Of a stretch of 64,000 bases of DNA, positions 58,901 through 61,643 are shown piece after piece. Every line of letters starts with the position of its first letter. Positions within the stretch are counted from its first letter, which is position 1. Under the pieces are notes generated by a model. It ran no database searches. It had not been told where the DNA came from and saw nothing but the letters and a program-made list of their open reading frames with translations. The stretch is from Liolophura sinensis (taxonomy: Eukaryota; Mollusca; Polyplacophora; Chitonida; Chitonidae). The stretch spans positions 4,158,501 to 4,222,500 of the forward strand of contig NC_088295.1 in the NCBI RefSeq assembly GCF_032854445.1. The letters run 5' to 3'. The translations under genes were made by a program, and so were the position numbers.

Positions 58901-61643
58901 GTTGCCGCCCACACTAACACACAGCAAACTACCAGGTGTGAGTTACCTCATCCACGTTGACAGCATTACCACAGTTGCCGTCCACACTAACACACAGCTA
59001 ACTACCCAGGTGTGAGTTACCTCATCCATGTTGACAGCATTACCACAGTTGCCGCCCACACTAACACACAGCTAACTACCAGGTGTGAGTTACCTCATCC
59101 ATGCTGACAGCATTACCATAGTTGCCGTCCACACTAACACACAGCAAACTACCAGGTTTGAGTTACCTCATCCACGCTGACAGCATTACCACAGTTGCCG
59201 CCCACGCTAACACACAGCTAACTACCTAGGTGTGAGTTACCTCATCCATGTTGACGGTATTATCACAGTTGCTGTCCACACTAAGCTTGCTCTCTGTCTC
59301 AGTATCACAGCTCTGATTGGCCCCCTGACTGGCTGTCACTGATGGTTTAATTTTCTTAGCTGCTGGCTCTGTATCAGCTGAATCAGTGCTGAAAATAAAC
59401 GCAGTTTATTTACTGTAACAGATAAGCCCTGTCAGATGTCACAACTTCATTAGTACAATTAGATACAATGTAGTTCAGCAACAGAAATAGAATCTAAATA
59501 TCCTGGGGTTCTGCGTTCAAGTCATTTAGTTAGCTATGTAGTGTGTACAAGCCTTATAATACTGATGTTTGTTTGCAGAGATACTAATCTTGAAGGTCTG
59601 TAGATGCATTCCTGGAAACCTATTTCTTTGGATTTAGCCTGTCACTTTCACCAAAATGTGTACAAACTACCTTTGCCCTTGGCTATCTCGGGAAATCTGT
59701 TTGGCCCACAGCTTGGCTTTTCTCTTGGCTTTGTTACGCTCCCGAGCGCTCAGGCCAGACGTGTCCTGTAGTTGTTGTTTGACCAGCTCTTTAACAGGAA
59801 TCTAAAGAAGTACAAAAGTGAAATGGCACCTAAAAGGTTAAATACTAGCAGTGTTTGTTATTATATGTGGCACCTTAACTTAAATATGCCACTAATCACT
59901 ACTGGTTCAGCGTGTATGAGGTGCCAAACAAGAATGTGTAGCCAGTAAACACCAACATTTCTGGTTGGTCCTTTGGTCTGTCAATATATAGACACATGCT
60001 CCTAGCTCCTGTTTATGAAAACCTCTTGTTTCTATTGTAGTATAACAACATAACACTTGTGTCCTTGTGAGGGAGATGAACAACCGTATGCCTACAGTGT
60101 GCACCCTACAAGTGGTAATAAACATTCTGCTGCAAGTAAATAATCAAAAATCTTCCCACATAACAAACCAAGTTGCCCTTCATGATATCCTCATAAAATG
60201 GCTGTAAACTGTCACATTTTTCTCATTATCTCACCACTTTCTTAACAGAGACATCGTTAACTTTCGGACATTGGGTTGAGACTAAGTCGTCATCTGTGAA
60301 GAAGGTTTCCATCTCTAGTCCCATGTTACCCGTGATGTCCAAACCTAAGCGCTTGTTCAACATCTGTCTCTGTTTTGCTAACATCTCCTTATTTCCCAAA
60401 CCTACAACAGACAGAATTTAACAAGGACTGAGTGAAGCCTTATTAAGAGATAACCACCTATGTGCTGATCAAAGTGTCAAGGTTCTGCATTCATGACTTA
60501 AATTCATTGTGCACATGTTTTCACAAGAGTTTACCACTTGCCAACATTTAGTACATATAATGCACTGGTGTTCCAATCTAATCGCTCTCCTCTACATCAT
60601 ACTCCCCACCCTCAGAACATATCACAGATCTGGTCATCACACCCATCCACTGTACTCACCTCCAGTGGTCTCCTCCACGTCATACTCCCCGCCCTCAGAG
60701 CCCAGCAGGGACGCCCCATGGGTTAAAACTTTGTTCACATCAAACTGCTTGAAGGCTAGCCGGCCAGCTGATACACCTTCGTCAGCTTCACCCTCTTCTG
60801 TGAACACAACACAACAAAACATGTACTTCATACACGACTGGTGTTTTGATACATTGTAATTAGCTATAAATCTATTTTTTGTGTTTGTCAACCCATATCA
60901 AACCTAGTAAGAGATTAACTAAACTGAAAAGCCTCAGTCCATGTACAGTACAGCTCGATCCTAACCATAAATCCTACCACCATTGTGATCGGATAGTCTG
61001 TGTATCATATGCTCACTACACAACAACCCTGGCCGAATCCTGATCAAACACGCCGTCATCCTCCACCTACCATCGGCATTGGGTCGGCGTAAGGTTGACA
61101 TGATCCGCCGACAGTCGGATAGTTAGGATGTGGCTGTACTGTACCTCCTGACTATCCACAGCTAGGATGTGGCTGTACTGTACCTCCTGACTGTCCACAG
61201 CTAGGATGTGGCTGTACTGTACCTCCTGACTATCCACAGCTACTTTAACAGCAGTCACATGGAAGCGTCCTCTTTATAGTTTTCATCGCCTTCCTAGGAT
61301 TTATGAATATTACTGGTATTGATCGAAACTGAGATCCAATGCCATCTGACAGACTCAGAAAAGCACAGACTTCTGATAATCTGACAATAGTGTATAAGTA
61401 TGTAGGTATTAAAAGGAAACTTAGCATAGTAAGCAAATTCGATCTTTCAGGAAAATTTTTGCCAGTCTATTAGTATAAATGCATCAATATAAATAGGTAT
61501 GGTTAGTATAGAGTCAAAGAACACAGACCTTTTTTGGGGCCACCACGAGGCTGCCACTGCGGAACATTGCGAGTGATCGCTTCAACAGCCTGTGCAGCTG
61601 CAATGCGAGTGTCCCATGATGTGCTACGAAGGTAAACATGCAC
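4650..61643 (-). CDS. BTAF1: BTAF1 / Mot1 TBP-associated SNF2 ATPase, 39 exons, 5'-partial
   Basis: In animals BTAF1 binds TATA-binding protein through its N-terminal HEAT repeats and uses ATP hydrolysis by its C-terminal SNF2 motor to remove TBP from DNA (the B-TFIID complex, nuclear). The spliced exons listed separately total 5421 nt including the stop, about 1806 residues, and every junction keeps phase. HEAT-type sequence fills residues 1 to ~1170. The SNF2 core follows: DDMGLGKT (~1244), DEGH (~1357), LSGTPIQN (~1384), THVGGLG (~1660) and DRAHRIGQ (~1692). All key helicase motifs are intact. From memory human BTAF1 is 1849 residues, so only about 45 N-terminal residues are missing, to the right of the window. 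The start codon and promoter are therefore not visible. Exons are 64-262 nt. Introns are either short (<1.2 kb, mostly unique) or long and filled with tandem repeats. The gene looks functional; the only doubtful boundary is exon 24/25. Confidence 0.97.
5115..5345 (-). mobile_element. tRNA-derived SINE (type A), diverged, near full length
   Basis: It sits in the intron between exons 38 and 39. On the minus strand it has an A-box-like head ending near 5340, a B-box-like GAGTTCAAGTCC at about 5262-5273, a conserved central part with CACCACAATGCTGGCC, and a 3' end with the GGCATAAAACACC motif. Clear match in order to the element at 44815-45078. Confidence 0.8.
5748..5839 (-). CDS. BTAF1: BTAF1 in-window exon 38 (SNF2 motif VI)
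   Basis: Encodes [20 protein letters not shown] then [11 protein letters not shown], identical to human over this span. DRAHRIGQ carries the arginine finger region. Acceptor GTACAG, donor GTAAGA, phase 2. Confidence 0.98.
5840..6416. other. Intron 37, unique sequence
   Basis: Intron between exons 37 and 38. It contains no array and no mobile element that I recognise, apart from loosely similar CAGTGG/TAGCCTG motifs at 5990-6075. Confidence 0.6.
6417..6546 (-). CDS. BTAF1: BTAF1 in-window exon 37 (SNF2 motif V)
   Basis: Encodes [20 protein letters not shown] then [20 protein letters not shown], almost identical to human. Acceptor TCACAG, donor GTAAGC. Phase restored to 0. Confidence 0.98.
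6572..7552. repeat. 54-nt minisatellite in intron 36, ~18 copies
   Basis: Units contain TGAACATCTATCCTCTGGTT and GGCAAATACACTAAATACAA. The 54-nt spacing (18 codons) keeps all frames open and gives spurious reading frames on both strands. It begins ~25 nt from the exon 37 acceptor but does not copy it. Confidence 0.97.
7961..8140. repeat. 53-nt tandem repeat in intron 36, ~3.5 copies
   Basis: Units share CACAACTGTTTGAAGC and the self-complementary-rich TACATGTACAGAGTACATGT. Three nearly identical units suggest recent duplication. Confidence 0.92.
8212..8289 (-). CDS. BTAF1: BTAF1 in-window exon 36 (SNF2 C-lobe)
   Basis: A 78-nt exon encoding [20 protein letters not shown] then IVN, matching human [23 protein letters not shown]. 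Acceptor TTTCAG, donor GTGAGT, phase 2 on both sides. Confidence 0.96.
8615..8764 (-). CDS. BTAF1: BTAF1 in-window exon 35 (SNF2 C-lobe, motif IV)
   Basis: Encodes [20 protein letters not shown] then [20 protein letters not shown], matching human [29 protein letters not shown]. Acceptor GTTTTCAG, donor AA|GTAAGC, phase 2. Confidence 0.95.
8770..10315. repeat. ~50-nt irregular minisatellite in intron 34, next to exon 35 acceptor
   Basis: Units contain GTGAAAACATACACACAGGT, ACATGTACAGGTGCAGATTT and AGCTGCTATG, with short (~33 nt) and long (~51 nt) forms. The unit includes the minus-strand TATGTTTTCA that directly precedes the exon 35 acceptor, but the AG is changed (TTTTCACA), so the copies are not acceptor sites. 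Confidence 0.95.
10444..12458. repeat. 74-nt array made of exon 34 donor copies, ~26 copies
   Basis: Each unit holds, on the minus strand, a ~45-nt copy of the exon 34 end (LHDLxNAPxLTA) followed by CAG|GTATGAC or CAG|GTACGAC and an intronic piece with GAACCTAGCTATTGGTGCAC. It abuts the real exon. Copies near the exon match it best (GTTTGGGAGCGTTATGGAGG). Far copies diverge together (GTCTGAGAGCGTTACAGAGG). Confidence 0.97.
12459..12607 (-). CDS. BTAF1: BTAF1 in-window exon 34 (SNF2); source of a 74-nt donor array
   Basis: Encodes [20 protein letters not shown] then [13 protein letters not shown], matching human [33 protein letters not shown]. The last ~45 nt and the donor GTACGACATG are copied about 26 times in the adjacent intron. 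The nearest copies are the closest in sequence. Phase 2. Confidence 0.96.
12887..13003 (-). CDS. BTAF1: BTAF1 in-window exon 33 (SNF2)
   Basis: Encodes [20 protein letters not shown] then a variable acidic/basic stretch ending GSHIFQ, matching human VQLYEDFAKSRAK..GHVFQ. It is 39 codons in phase 0. The acceptor TTTTCCAG lies directly after the 6-kb 33-nt array. Donor GTGAGT. Confidence 0.95.
13020..18975. repeat. 33-nt minisatellite, ~6 kb, ~180 copies, with higher-order structure
   Basis: Units are variants of ACACCACAGCTCAAGTCATC + AGGACACGACATA. Larger blocks are duplicated inside it. A landmark reading GTACGACACCACAGCTCAAG occurs near 13343, 15203 and 16680, marking repeats of about 1.86 and 1.48 kb. 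It starts 17 nt from the exon 33 acceptor. The 11-codon period leaves long open frames on the minus strand that are not evidence of coding. Confidence 0.98.
18976..19289. other. Unique spacer between two arrays in intron 32
   Basis: About 310 nt of AT-rich unique sequence. Nothing recognised. Confidence 0.6.
19290..19545. repeat. 27-nt tandem repeat in intron 32, ~9 copies
   Basis: Units of the form GGCCAGCTGTGTTGTTTGTG + ATCCCGG. Open in frame on both strands because 27 is a multiple of three. Confidence 0.93.
19550..21392. repeat. 48-nt array made of exon 32 donor copies, ~38 copies
   Basis: On the minus strand each unit has TGTGATCTCAGTCCCTTACA + G|GTGAGTTAGCC, the last ~22 nt of exon 32 plus its donor, followed by AAACTTTG-type filler. 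It abuts the exon. A block of 13 units (~624 nt) is itself duplicated: the variant GGCTGACTCAACTATAAAGG occurs at about 20470 and 21094. Confidence 0.97.
21393..21523 (-). CDS. BTAF1: BTAF1 in-window exon 32 (SNF2); source of a 48-nt donor array
   Basis: Encodes [20 protein letters not shown] then [20 protein letters not shown], near-identical to human. The last ~22 nt and the donor GTGAGTTAG are the core of ~38 tandem copies in the adjacent intron. Read-through gives GTG AGT TAG, a stop. Confidence 0.97.
21524..22630. other. Intron 31, unique sequence
   Basis: About 1.1 kb with no tandem array and no recognised mobile element. A short plus-strand frame at 22103-22366 has no recognisable domain. 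It is the longest array-free intron in the ATPase half. Confidence 0.6.
22631..22838 (-). CDS. BTAF1: BTAF1 in-window exon 31 (SNF2 motif III); source of acceptor copies
   Basis: Encodes [20 protein letters not shown] then [20 protein letters not shown], matching human [40 protein letters not shown]. The acceptor TTTAAAG and ~50 nt of exon start occur twice more upstream in the intron. Donor GTTAGG (weak), phase 1. Confidence 0.97.
22786..23035. repeat. Exon 31 acceptor region present three times
   Basis: The real junction (acceptor AAAG before CTGACTAAAGCAGTCAAACA) is followed upstream by two partial copies of the exon start plus acceptor, spaced 83 and 88 nt. The copies keep GCTTTAGTCAGCTTCAAAAC (plus strand), so they carry GAAG acceptors. 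It looks like an early-stage array. Confidence 0.9.
23110..23672. repeat. 90-nt tandem repeat in intron 30, ~6 copies
   Basis: Units contain ATTGACCTTGAGAAAATTAC, CAAGGTAACAG and GGGATTCTTCTCAATGCC. They are nearly identical, so expansion is recent. The 30-codon period opens frames on both strands. Confidence 0.95.
23859..23922 (-). CDS. BTAF1: BTAF1 in-window exon 30 (SNF2 motif II, DEGH)
   Basis: A 64-nt exon encoding [24 protein letters not shown] is the Walker B box typical of Mot1/BTAF1. Acceptor GCTTCAG, donor GTAGGT. Confidence 0.96.
24188..24265 (-). CDS. BTAF1: BTAF1 in-window exon 29 (SNF2)
   Basis: A 78-nt exon encoding [20 protein letters not shown] then DFF, matching human [23 protein letters not shown]. 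Acceptor TTCCAG, donor GTAGAT. Phase 2 on both sides. Confidence 0.95.
24545..26060. repeat. ~67/135-nt array made of exon 28 donor copies
   Basis: On the minus strand units carry a copy of the exon 28 end (GTGAACGTGCCAG or variants) followed by GTAACTGA. Near the exon the unit is ~67 nt. Farther away it is a homogenised 135-nt dimer (two variants alternating) repeated about seven times almost without change. It abuts the exon. Confidence 0.96.
26061..26212 (-). CDS. BTAF1: BTAF1 in-window exon 28 (SNF2 motif Ia); source of a donor-site array
   Basis: Encodes [20 protein letters not shown] then [13 protein letters not shown], matching human [33 protein letters not shown]. The last ~28 nt and the donor GTAACTG recur through the whole adjacent 1.5-kb array. 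Read-through gives AGG TAA immediately. Confidence 0.96.
26585..26722 (-). CDS. BTAF1: BTAF1 in-window exon 27 (SNF2 motif I, Walker A)
   Basis: Encodes [20 protein letters not shown] then [18 protein letters not shown], almost identical to human. DDMGLGKT is the ATP-binding P-loop, with the catalytic Lys present. It is 46 codons in phase 0. Acceptor CTCCAG, donor GTAGGT. Confidence 0.98.
26770..27690. repeat. 46-47-nt minisatellite in intron 26, ~20 copies
   Basis: Units contain TACATGACTTGATTCCCAGT and CACAAACTGCACATCCTTGC + CTACGTG. It starts ~45 nt from the exon 27 acceptor and does not copy it. Confidence 0.96.
27695..30045. repeat. ~84-nt minisatellite in intron 26, ~28 copies
   Basis: Units contain AAATCTACAAATTAACTGTC, CAAGGCCAGGTTTGAATCCA and GTGAGACTGAGACTCTACAG. 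Each includes GGTTTGAATCC, one base from the RNA polymerase III B-box consensus, but I see no matching A box. Confidence 0.97.
30046..32501. other. Unique part of intron 26
   Basis: About 2.4 kb of unique sequence between the 84-nt array and exon 26. Short open frames (for example 30515-30757 on plus) show no known domain. A small GGGTGAGGGTGAGG run lies near 31298. No mobile element recognised. Confidence 0.55.
32502..32654 (-). CDS. BTAF1: BTAF1 in-window exon 26 (entry to SNF2 domain)
   Basis: Encodes [20 protein letters not shown] then [20 protein letters not shown] and ELRKYQQ, matching human [45 protein letters not shown] is the start of the SNF2 Q-motif region. It is 51 codons in phase 0. 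Acceptor CTTGTAG, donor GTCAAT (weak). Confidence 0.96.
32992..33972. repeat. 33-nt array made of exon 25 donor copies, ~29 copies
   Basis: Minus-strand units carry ATGCCACTAGAG|GTGAGTACC, the end of exon 25 plus its donor, or decayed forms (GAGGTGACTTCC; GAGATGACTTCC, which loses the GT). The copy next to the real donor keeps the identical nine-base donor. The period is 11 codons and the frame is open from the exon into the array. Confidence 0.97.
33973..34121 (-). CDS. BTAF1: BTAF1 in-window exon 25 (HEAT); donor copied, in-frame extension possible
   Basis: Encodes [20 protein letters not shown] then [15 protein letters not shown], nearly identical to human [31 protein letters not shown]. 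The donor GTGAGTACC is repeated with the identical nine bases exactly 33 nt downstream (exon would end at 33940). The frame stays open, so using it adds [11 protein letters not shown]. The 5' end is at 34121 or 34131 (see exon 24). Confidence 0.92.
34122..36189. other. Intron 24, ~2 kb, array-free
   Basis: AT-rich sequence without tandem repeats. The stretch at about 35640-36000, with phrases such as ATTGGTTCAGTGTTTCTTGA, reads like part of a dispersed noncoding repeat, but I cannot name it. It is the only intron of this size without an array. Confidence 0.5.
36190..36421 (-). CDS. BTAF1: BTAF1 in-window exon 24 (HEAT), 3' boundary uncertain
   Basis: Encodes [20 protein letters not shown] then [20 protein letters not shown], matching human [16 protein letters not shown] and VLPWLGAIDDSVKQEGAIEA. 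The 5' end (TTTACAG) is secure. The 3' end is either T|GTGAGG at 36190, paired with acceptor GTCAG at 34121, or CAA|GTTGTT at 36206, paired with CCTGAG at 34131. Both pairs keep frame and differ by two codons. I prefer the stronger consensus pair. Confidence 0.82.
36530..36800. repeat. Degenerate ~60-nt repeat in intron 23
   Basis: About four or five diverged units sharing GGTAACATTTCATAC-like and AGTAGAATACAGGAG-like motifs. It looks like an old, decayed array. Confidence 0.55.
36817..36923 (-). CDS. BTAF1: BTAF1 in-window exon 23 (HEAT)
   Basis: Encodes [20 protein letters not shown] then [15 protein letters not shown], aligning with human SPAQELVNSLQVFETAAASMDSELHPLL. Acceptor TTGTTAG, donor GTGAGT. 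Phase 1 to 0. Confidence 0.9.
36950..39470. repeat. 44-nt minisatellite in intron 22, ~56 copies
   Basis: Units contain ACCTAAATACCTAAACACTC and ATCACTATTGTGTCAGTGCT + TCAT, with frequent partial units. It begins ~25 nt upstream of the exon 23 acceptor. No splice-site copies seen. Confidence 0.96.
39470..40949. repeat. 66-nt array made of exon 22 donor copies, ~22 copies
   Basis: On the minus strand units carry a copy of the exon 22 end (LWxTLTGxLTQIQxK) followed by AAAG|GTGAGK. Proximal copies read GTGAGTAG (stop). Distal copies read GTGAGGAG and stay open for 22 codons per unit. It abuts exon 22. Confidence 0.97.
40950..41094 (-). CDS. BTAF1: BTAF1 in-window exon 22 (HEAT); source of a 66-nt donor array
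   Basis: Encodes [20 protein letters not shown] then [18 protein letters not shown], matching human [32 protein letters not shown]. The last ~50 nt and the donor GTGAGT are copied about 22 times in the adjacent intron. Read-through past the true donor gives GGT GAG TAG, so proximal retention terminates at once. Ends in phase 1. Confidence 0.95.
41140..41395. repeat. 31-nt tandem repeat in intron 21, ~8 copies
   Basis: Units contain GGCCATATCTCAATACAAGT + GTTAGTCACCA. Not a splice-site copy. Confidence 0.9.
41715..41856 (-). mobile_element. tRNA-derived SINE (type A), 3' fragment
   Basis: Contains GGTGTTTTACGCCGTACTCA, the ATTTCACTTATACGCCGGCG segment and a degraded central part, and ends near AGCCAGCATGAG. 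The tRNA-like head is absent. In intron 21, same orientation as BTAF1. Confidence 0.8.
42106..42204 (-). CDS. BTAF1: BTAF1 in-window exon 21 (variable linker)
   Basis: Encodes a 33-codon basic, poorly conserved linker ([20 protein letters not shown]) ending in EETE. It sits where human has a variable linker before YLVQRRGAEF. Acceptor CTGTAG, donor GTCAGT. Boundaries follow from phase and splice consensus rather than strong homology. Confidence 0.75.
42383..42455. repeat. 20-nt tandem repeat, ~4 copies
   Basis: AGTTCATCAGTTACACTTGC repeated with one or two changes in intron 20. Confidence 0.8.
42619..42683 (-). CDS. BTAF1: BTAF1 in-window exon 20 (65-nt microexon-like)
   Basis: A 65-nt exon encoding [20 protein letters not shown] and [11 protein letters not shown] aligns with human GIITLYRHQK. 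It bridges phase 1 to phase 0. Acceptor TCCACAG, donor GTAATG. Its small size makes it easy to miss, but phase and homology both require it. Confidence 0.85.
43125..43281 (-). CDS. BTAF1: BTAF1 in-window exon 19 (HEAT)
   Basis: Encodes [20 protein letters not shown] then [10 protein letters not shown], matching human [30 protein letters not shown]. Acceptor CTTGCAG, donor GTGGGT, ending in phase 1. Confidence 0.95.
43411..43657 (-). mobile_element. tRNA-derived SINE (type A), full length
   Basis: On the minus strand: head with GAGGCCTCTGTGGCTGAGGT, B-box-like GAGTTCAAGTCC, the central CACCATAATGATGGC region, ATTCTTGAGTACGCCATAAA and an A/T-rich tail at 43411-43425. In intron 18. Confidence 0.88.
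44018..44373 (+). mobile_element. tRNA-derived SINE (type B), full length
   Basis: Head CCCAGGTGGCTCACTTGGTG (A box) with GGGTCAATCC (B box). Next comes a body with CTTGGCGTTCAGCATTAAGG and CCCATATCGGTATAATGGCT. It ends with AAAAATTGTTAAGTACAATG, TTAAACCC and a CACTCACACACACACA tail, an ending I associate with a common molluscan SINE. A different family from type A and on the opposite strand. Its tail touches the exon 18 donor array. Confidence 0.85.
44374..44669. repeat. ~33-nt array made of exon 18 donor copies, ~9 copies
   Basis: Minus-strand units carry GACTTACAG|GTAACA-like junctions followed by TTGGTATTGTTATACCCA. It abuts exon 18. The first four units stay in frame with the exon. Donor quality varies: CAA|GTAACA at 44637, CAG|GTAACC at 44604, CAG|GTAAGA at 44565. 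Confidence 0.94.
44670..44787 (-). CDS. BTAF1: BTAF1 in-window exon 18 (HEAT); donor copied, in-frame extension possible
   Basis: Encodes [20 protein letters not shown] then EENPDLQ, matching human QQLPEKLNPIIKPLMETIKKEEN. The true donor is taken as CAG|GTAACA. The intron beyond it continues open in frame through at least four ~33-nt copies of this junction. A better donor, CAG|GTAAGA, ends at 44565, exactly 105 nt further. Human sequence ends the homology near EEN, so it does not choose between the donors. Confidence 0.9.
44815..45078 (-). mobile_element. tRNA-derived SINE (type A), best-preserved copy
   Basis: Minus strand: GGGGCCTCCGTGGCTCAGTC (A box) at the right end, B-box-like GAGTTCAAGTCC at about 44991-45002, central CCACCCACCATAATGCTGGC, then GAGTACGGCGTAAAACACCA and an AAATAAATAAATA tail. 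About 265 nt. In intron 17. Confidence 0.93.
45511..45675 (-). CDS. BTAF1: BTAF1 in-window exon 17
   Basis: Encodes [20 protein letters not shown] followed by a Lys/Glu/Gln-rich helical segment ending in QQQSLTFR. It aligns with human NVLTIDQASDLVTTVFNEAT. Acceptor CCTTAG, donor GTGCGT, phase 2. The intron to exon 18 holds a full-length SINE. Confidence 0.9.
46080..46249 (-). CDS. BTAF1: BTAF1 in-window exon 16 (HEAT)
   Basis: Encodes [20 protein letters not shown] then CREFISLL, matching human SEHLYYDEIAVPFTRMQNECKQLISSL. Acceptor CTGTAG, donor GTAAGT, phase 2. Confidence 0.94.
46560..46740 (-). CDS. BTAF1: BTAF1 in-window exon 15 (HEAT)
   Basis: Encodes [20 protein letters not shown] and [11 protein letters not shown], matching human LGQLLLFHLNSKSALQRISVALVICEWAA. 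Acceptor CCTCAG, donor GTTACA (non-optimal). Phase is restored to 0. Confidence 0.93.
46945..47093 (-). CDS. BTAF1: BTAF1 in-window exon 14 (linker and HEAT)
   Basis: Encodes a variable linker, [16 protein letters not shown], ending in [13 protein letters not shown], equivalent to human DFVVMRARMMAAKLLG. Acceptor TTCAG, donor GTGGGT, phase 2. The intron before it contains a ~40-nt array. Confidence 0.9.
47130..47580. repeat. ~40-nt minisatellite in intron 13, ~11 copies
   Basis: Units contain CTACAGGTGAGGTAAAACAC + CATCATTACCATCTATA. On the plus strand CAGGTGAGGT looks like a donor, but it is antisense to BTAF1 and so has no role in its splicing. Confidence 0.92.
47581..48168. other. Unique part of intron 13
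   Basis: About 590 nt of AT-rich unique sequence between the 40-nt array and exon 13. Nothing recognised. Confidence 0.55.
48169..48318 (-). CDS. BTAF1: BTAF1 in-window exon 13 (HEAT)
   Basis: Encodes [38 protein letters not shown] and a basic end. It corresponds to human VWMELLSKASVQYVVAAAC..GAWLCLMMQPSHLPID. It is 50 codons in phase 0. Acceptor TTGCAG, donor GTGAGT. Confidence 0.94.
48515..48622 (-). CDS. BTAF1: BTAF1 in-window exon 12 (HEAT)
   Basis: Encodes [20 protein letters not shown], matching human SWLIPILPDMLRHIFQFCVL. It is 36 codons in phase 0. Acceptor CTTCAG, donor GTAAAG. The short intron to exon 13 is unique. Confidence 0.94.
48668..49365. repeat. 38-nt minisatellite in intron 11, ~18 copies
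   Basis: Units contain GGATCTGTAACCATAAGGCT + TGTGTTGTGCACAAAAAT. Very uniform. It starts ~45 nt from the exon 12 acceptor and does not copy it. Confidence 0.96.
49470..49929. repeat. Array made of exon 11 donor copies, ~6 copies
   Basis: Irregular 52-72-nt units. On the minus strand they carry an exon 11-end copy (GTGNTAACAGCCAG-like) followed by GTAAGTCAGG or weaker forms, and fillers with CAGAACAGC or CAGACCAGCT. It abuts exon 11. Confidence 0.9.
49930..50053 (-). CDS. BTAF1: BTAF1 in-window exon 11 (HEAT); source of a donor-site array
   Basis: Encodes [20 protein letters not shown] then [11 protein letters not shown], matching human LTVLVPRVWPFLHHTISSVRRAALETLFTLL. The donor GTAAGTCAGG and ~50 nt of exon end are copied about six times in the adjacent intron. 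Read-through past the true donor stops within five codons. Confidence 0.95.
50126..50180 (-). mobile_element. SINE (type B) 3' tail fragment
   Basis: GAATGAATGAATGCTTAGGG followed by TTTTACACGGTACTTAGCAA and TTTTTCAGTCATG is the reverse complement of the tail of the type B element at 44018-44373. Only the 3' end remains. Confidence 0.65.
50441..50568 (-). CDS. BTAF1: BTAF1 in-window exon 10 (HEAT)
   Basis: Encodes [20 protein letters not shown] and LLSYPQ, matching human [26 protein letters not shown]. The acceptor CTCTCAG directly follows a (GA)n tract on the plus strand. Donor GTGAGT, ending in phase 2. Confidence 0.95.
50571..50594. repeat. (GA)n microsatellite at exon 10 acceptor
   Basis: An uninterrupted GA run on the plus strand reads (TC)n on the sense strand and forms the polypyrimidine tract of the exon 10 acceptor. 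Confidence 0.9.
51099..51239 (-). CDS. BTAF1: BTAF1 in-window exon 9 (HEAT)
   Basis: Encodes [20 protein letters not shown], matching human [20 protein letters not shown]. It is 47 codons in phase 0. Acceptor TACACAG, donor GTAAGT. Confidence 0.96.
51539..51715 (-). CDS. BTAF1: BTAF1 in-window exon 8 (HEAT)
   Basis: Encodes [20 protein letters not shown] through [20 protein letters not shown], a near-identical match to the BTAF1 HEAT block [20 protein letters not shown]. It is 59 codons in phase 0. Acceptor TTTCTAG, donor GTAAGT. Both flanking introns are short and unique. Confidence 0.96.
52162..52257 (-). CDS. BTAF1: BTAF1 in-window exon 7 (HEAT)
   Basis: Encodes [20 protein letters not shown] then DFVADE, matching human [26 protein letters not shown]. 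It is exactly 32 codons in phase 0. Acceptor TTACAG, donor GTGTGT. The intron before it is a 54-nt array rich in GTCACGTGAC. Confidence 0.95.
52345..54592. repeat. 54-nt minisatellite in intron 6 with GTCACGTGAC in many units, ~42 copies
   Basis: Units contain CTAGTCACGTGACAAATGCC, CATAGTTACCGATGATATTG and ACTTTCCTGATACA. Many keep the perfect palindrome GTCACGTGAC; others have changes such as GTCACATGAC or GTCTCGTGAC. A shorter variant lacks CCATA. The period is 18 codons, so minus-strand frames stay open. No splice-site copies. Confidence 0.97.
54949..55107 (-). CDS. BTAF1: BTAF1 in-window exon 6 (HEAT); source of an acceptor-site array
   Basis: Encodes [20 protein letters not shown] and [20 protein letters not shown], a strongly conserved BTAF1 HEAT block (EWPLESFCEELCNDLF; SWEVRHGAGTGLREILKAHG in human). 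The acceptor TTGTTTCAG and the first ~37 nt of the exon recur about 45 times in the upstream intron. The true acceptor is the last of the series. Donor GTATAT. Confidence 0.95.
55108..58225. repeat. 67-nt array made of exon 6 acceptor copies, ~46 copies
   Basis: On the minus strand each unit has TTGTTTCAG|GCAGAGGAGT, 37 nt of exon 6 start ([12 protein letters not shown]), then TAA and an intronic filler (CTCAGTGACTTGTGCTGTG). It abuts exon 6. Some units read CTGCCTCTGCCTG with a 6-nt duplication at the junction. Confidence 0.98.
58226..59240. repeat. ~74-nt array made of exon 5 donor copies, ~13 copies
   Basis: On the minus strand each unit has GTGGACGGCAACTGTGGTAA, TGCTGTCAACGTGGATGAG and the donor GTAACTCACACC, then TTAGCTGTGTGTTAG filler. 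It abuts exon 5 and meets the exon 6 acceptor array at about 58226. Confidence 0.97.
59241..59388 (-). CDS. BTAF1: BTAF1 in-window exon 5 (linker); source of a donor-site array
   Basis: Encodes a low-complexity Ser/Thr/Asp linker that starts with [10 protein letters not shown] and ends in NTVNMDE. Its 3' end (about 45 nt) and its donor GTAACTCACACC are the template of the 74-nt array that follows directly in the intron. The copies still encode a recognisable [13 protein letters not shown]. Read-through past the true donor meets TAG after four codons. Confidence 0.9.
59671..59801 (-). CDS. BTAF1: BTAF1 in-window exon 4
   Basis: Encodes a basic helix, [19 protein letters not shown], corresponding to the Lys/Arg-rich MSNRQKNKAKRMAKLFAKQ region of BTAF1, which probably includes a nuclear-localisation signal (inference). 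Acceptor TTTAG, donor GTAGTT, ending in phase 2. Confidence 0.92.
60235..60401 (-). CDS. BTAF1: BTAF1 in-window exon 3
   Basis: Encodes [20 protein letters not shown] and a following acidic linker, matching the BTAF1 segment around RQRKLLQKKLGLNMG. Acceptor TTGTAG, donor GTGAGA. Flanking introns are short (258 and 433 nt) and contain no repeats. Confidence 0.92.
60660..60797 (-). CDS. BTAF1: BTAF1 in-window exon 2
   Basis: Encodes an acidic stretch followed by [18 protein letters not shown], the conserved block after the first HEAT repeat (human has [16 protein letters not shown]). The acceptor is TTCACAG and the donor GTGAGT. The intron to exon 1 carries a three-copy 39-nt repeat. Confidence 0.93.
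61118..61245. repeat. 39-nt tandem repeat in intron 1, 3 copies
   Basis: AGGATGTGGCTGTACTGTAC + CTCCTGACTATCCACAGCT repeated three times almost perfectly. Confidence 0.93.
61529..61643 (-). CDS. BTAF1: BTAF1 in-window exon 1 (N-terminal HEAT)
   Basis: Encodes [20 protein letters not shown] and onward to a Lys-rich end. It matches the conserved second segment of BTAF1 (YLRSxxWDTRIAA). The acceptor is TGAACAG before GTGCAT, and the donor is GTCTGT after an A6G run. It enters in phase 0 and ends in phase 1. At least one upstream coding exon, with the initiator Met, is outside the window. Confidence 0.93.
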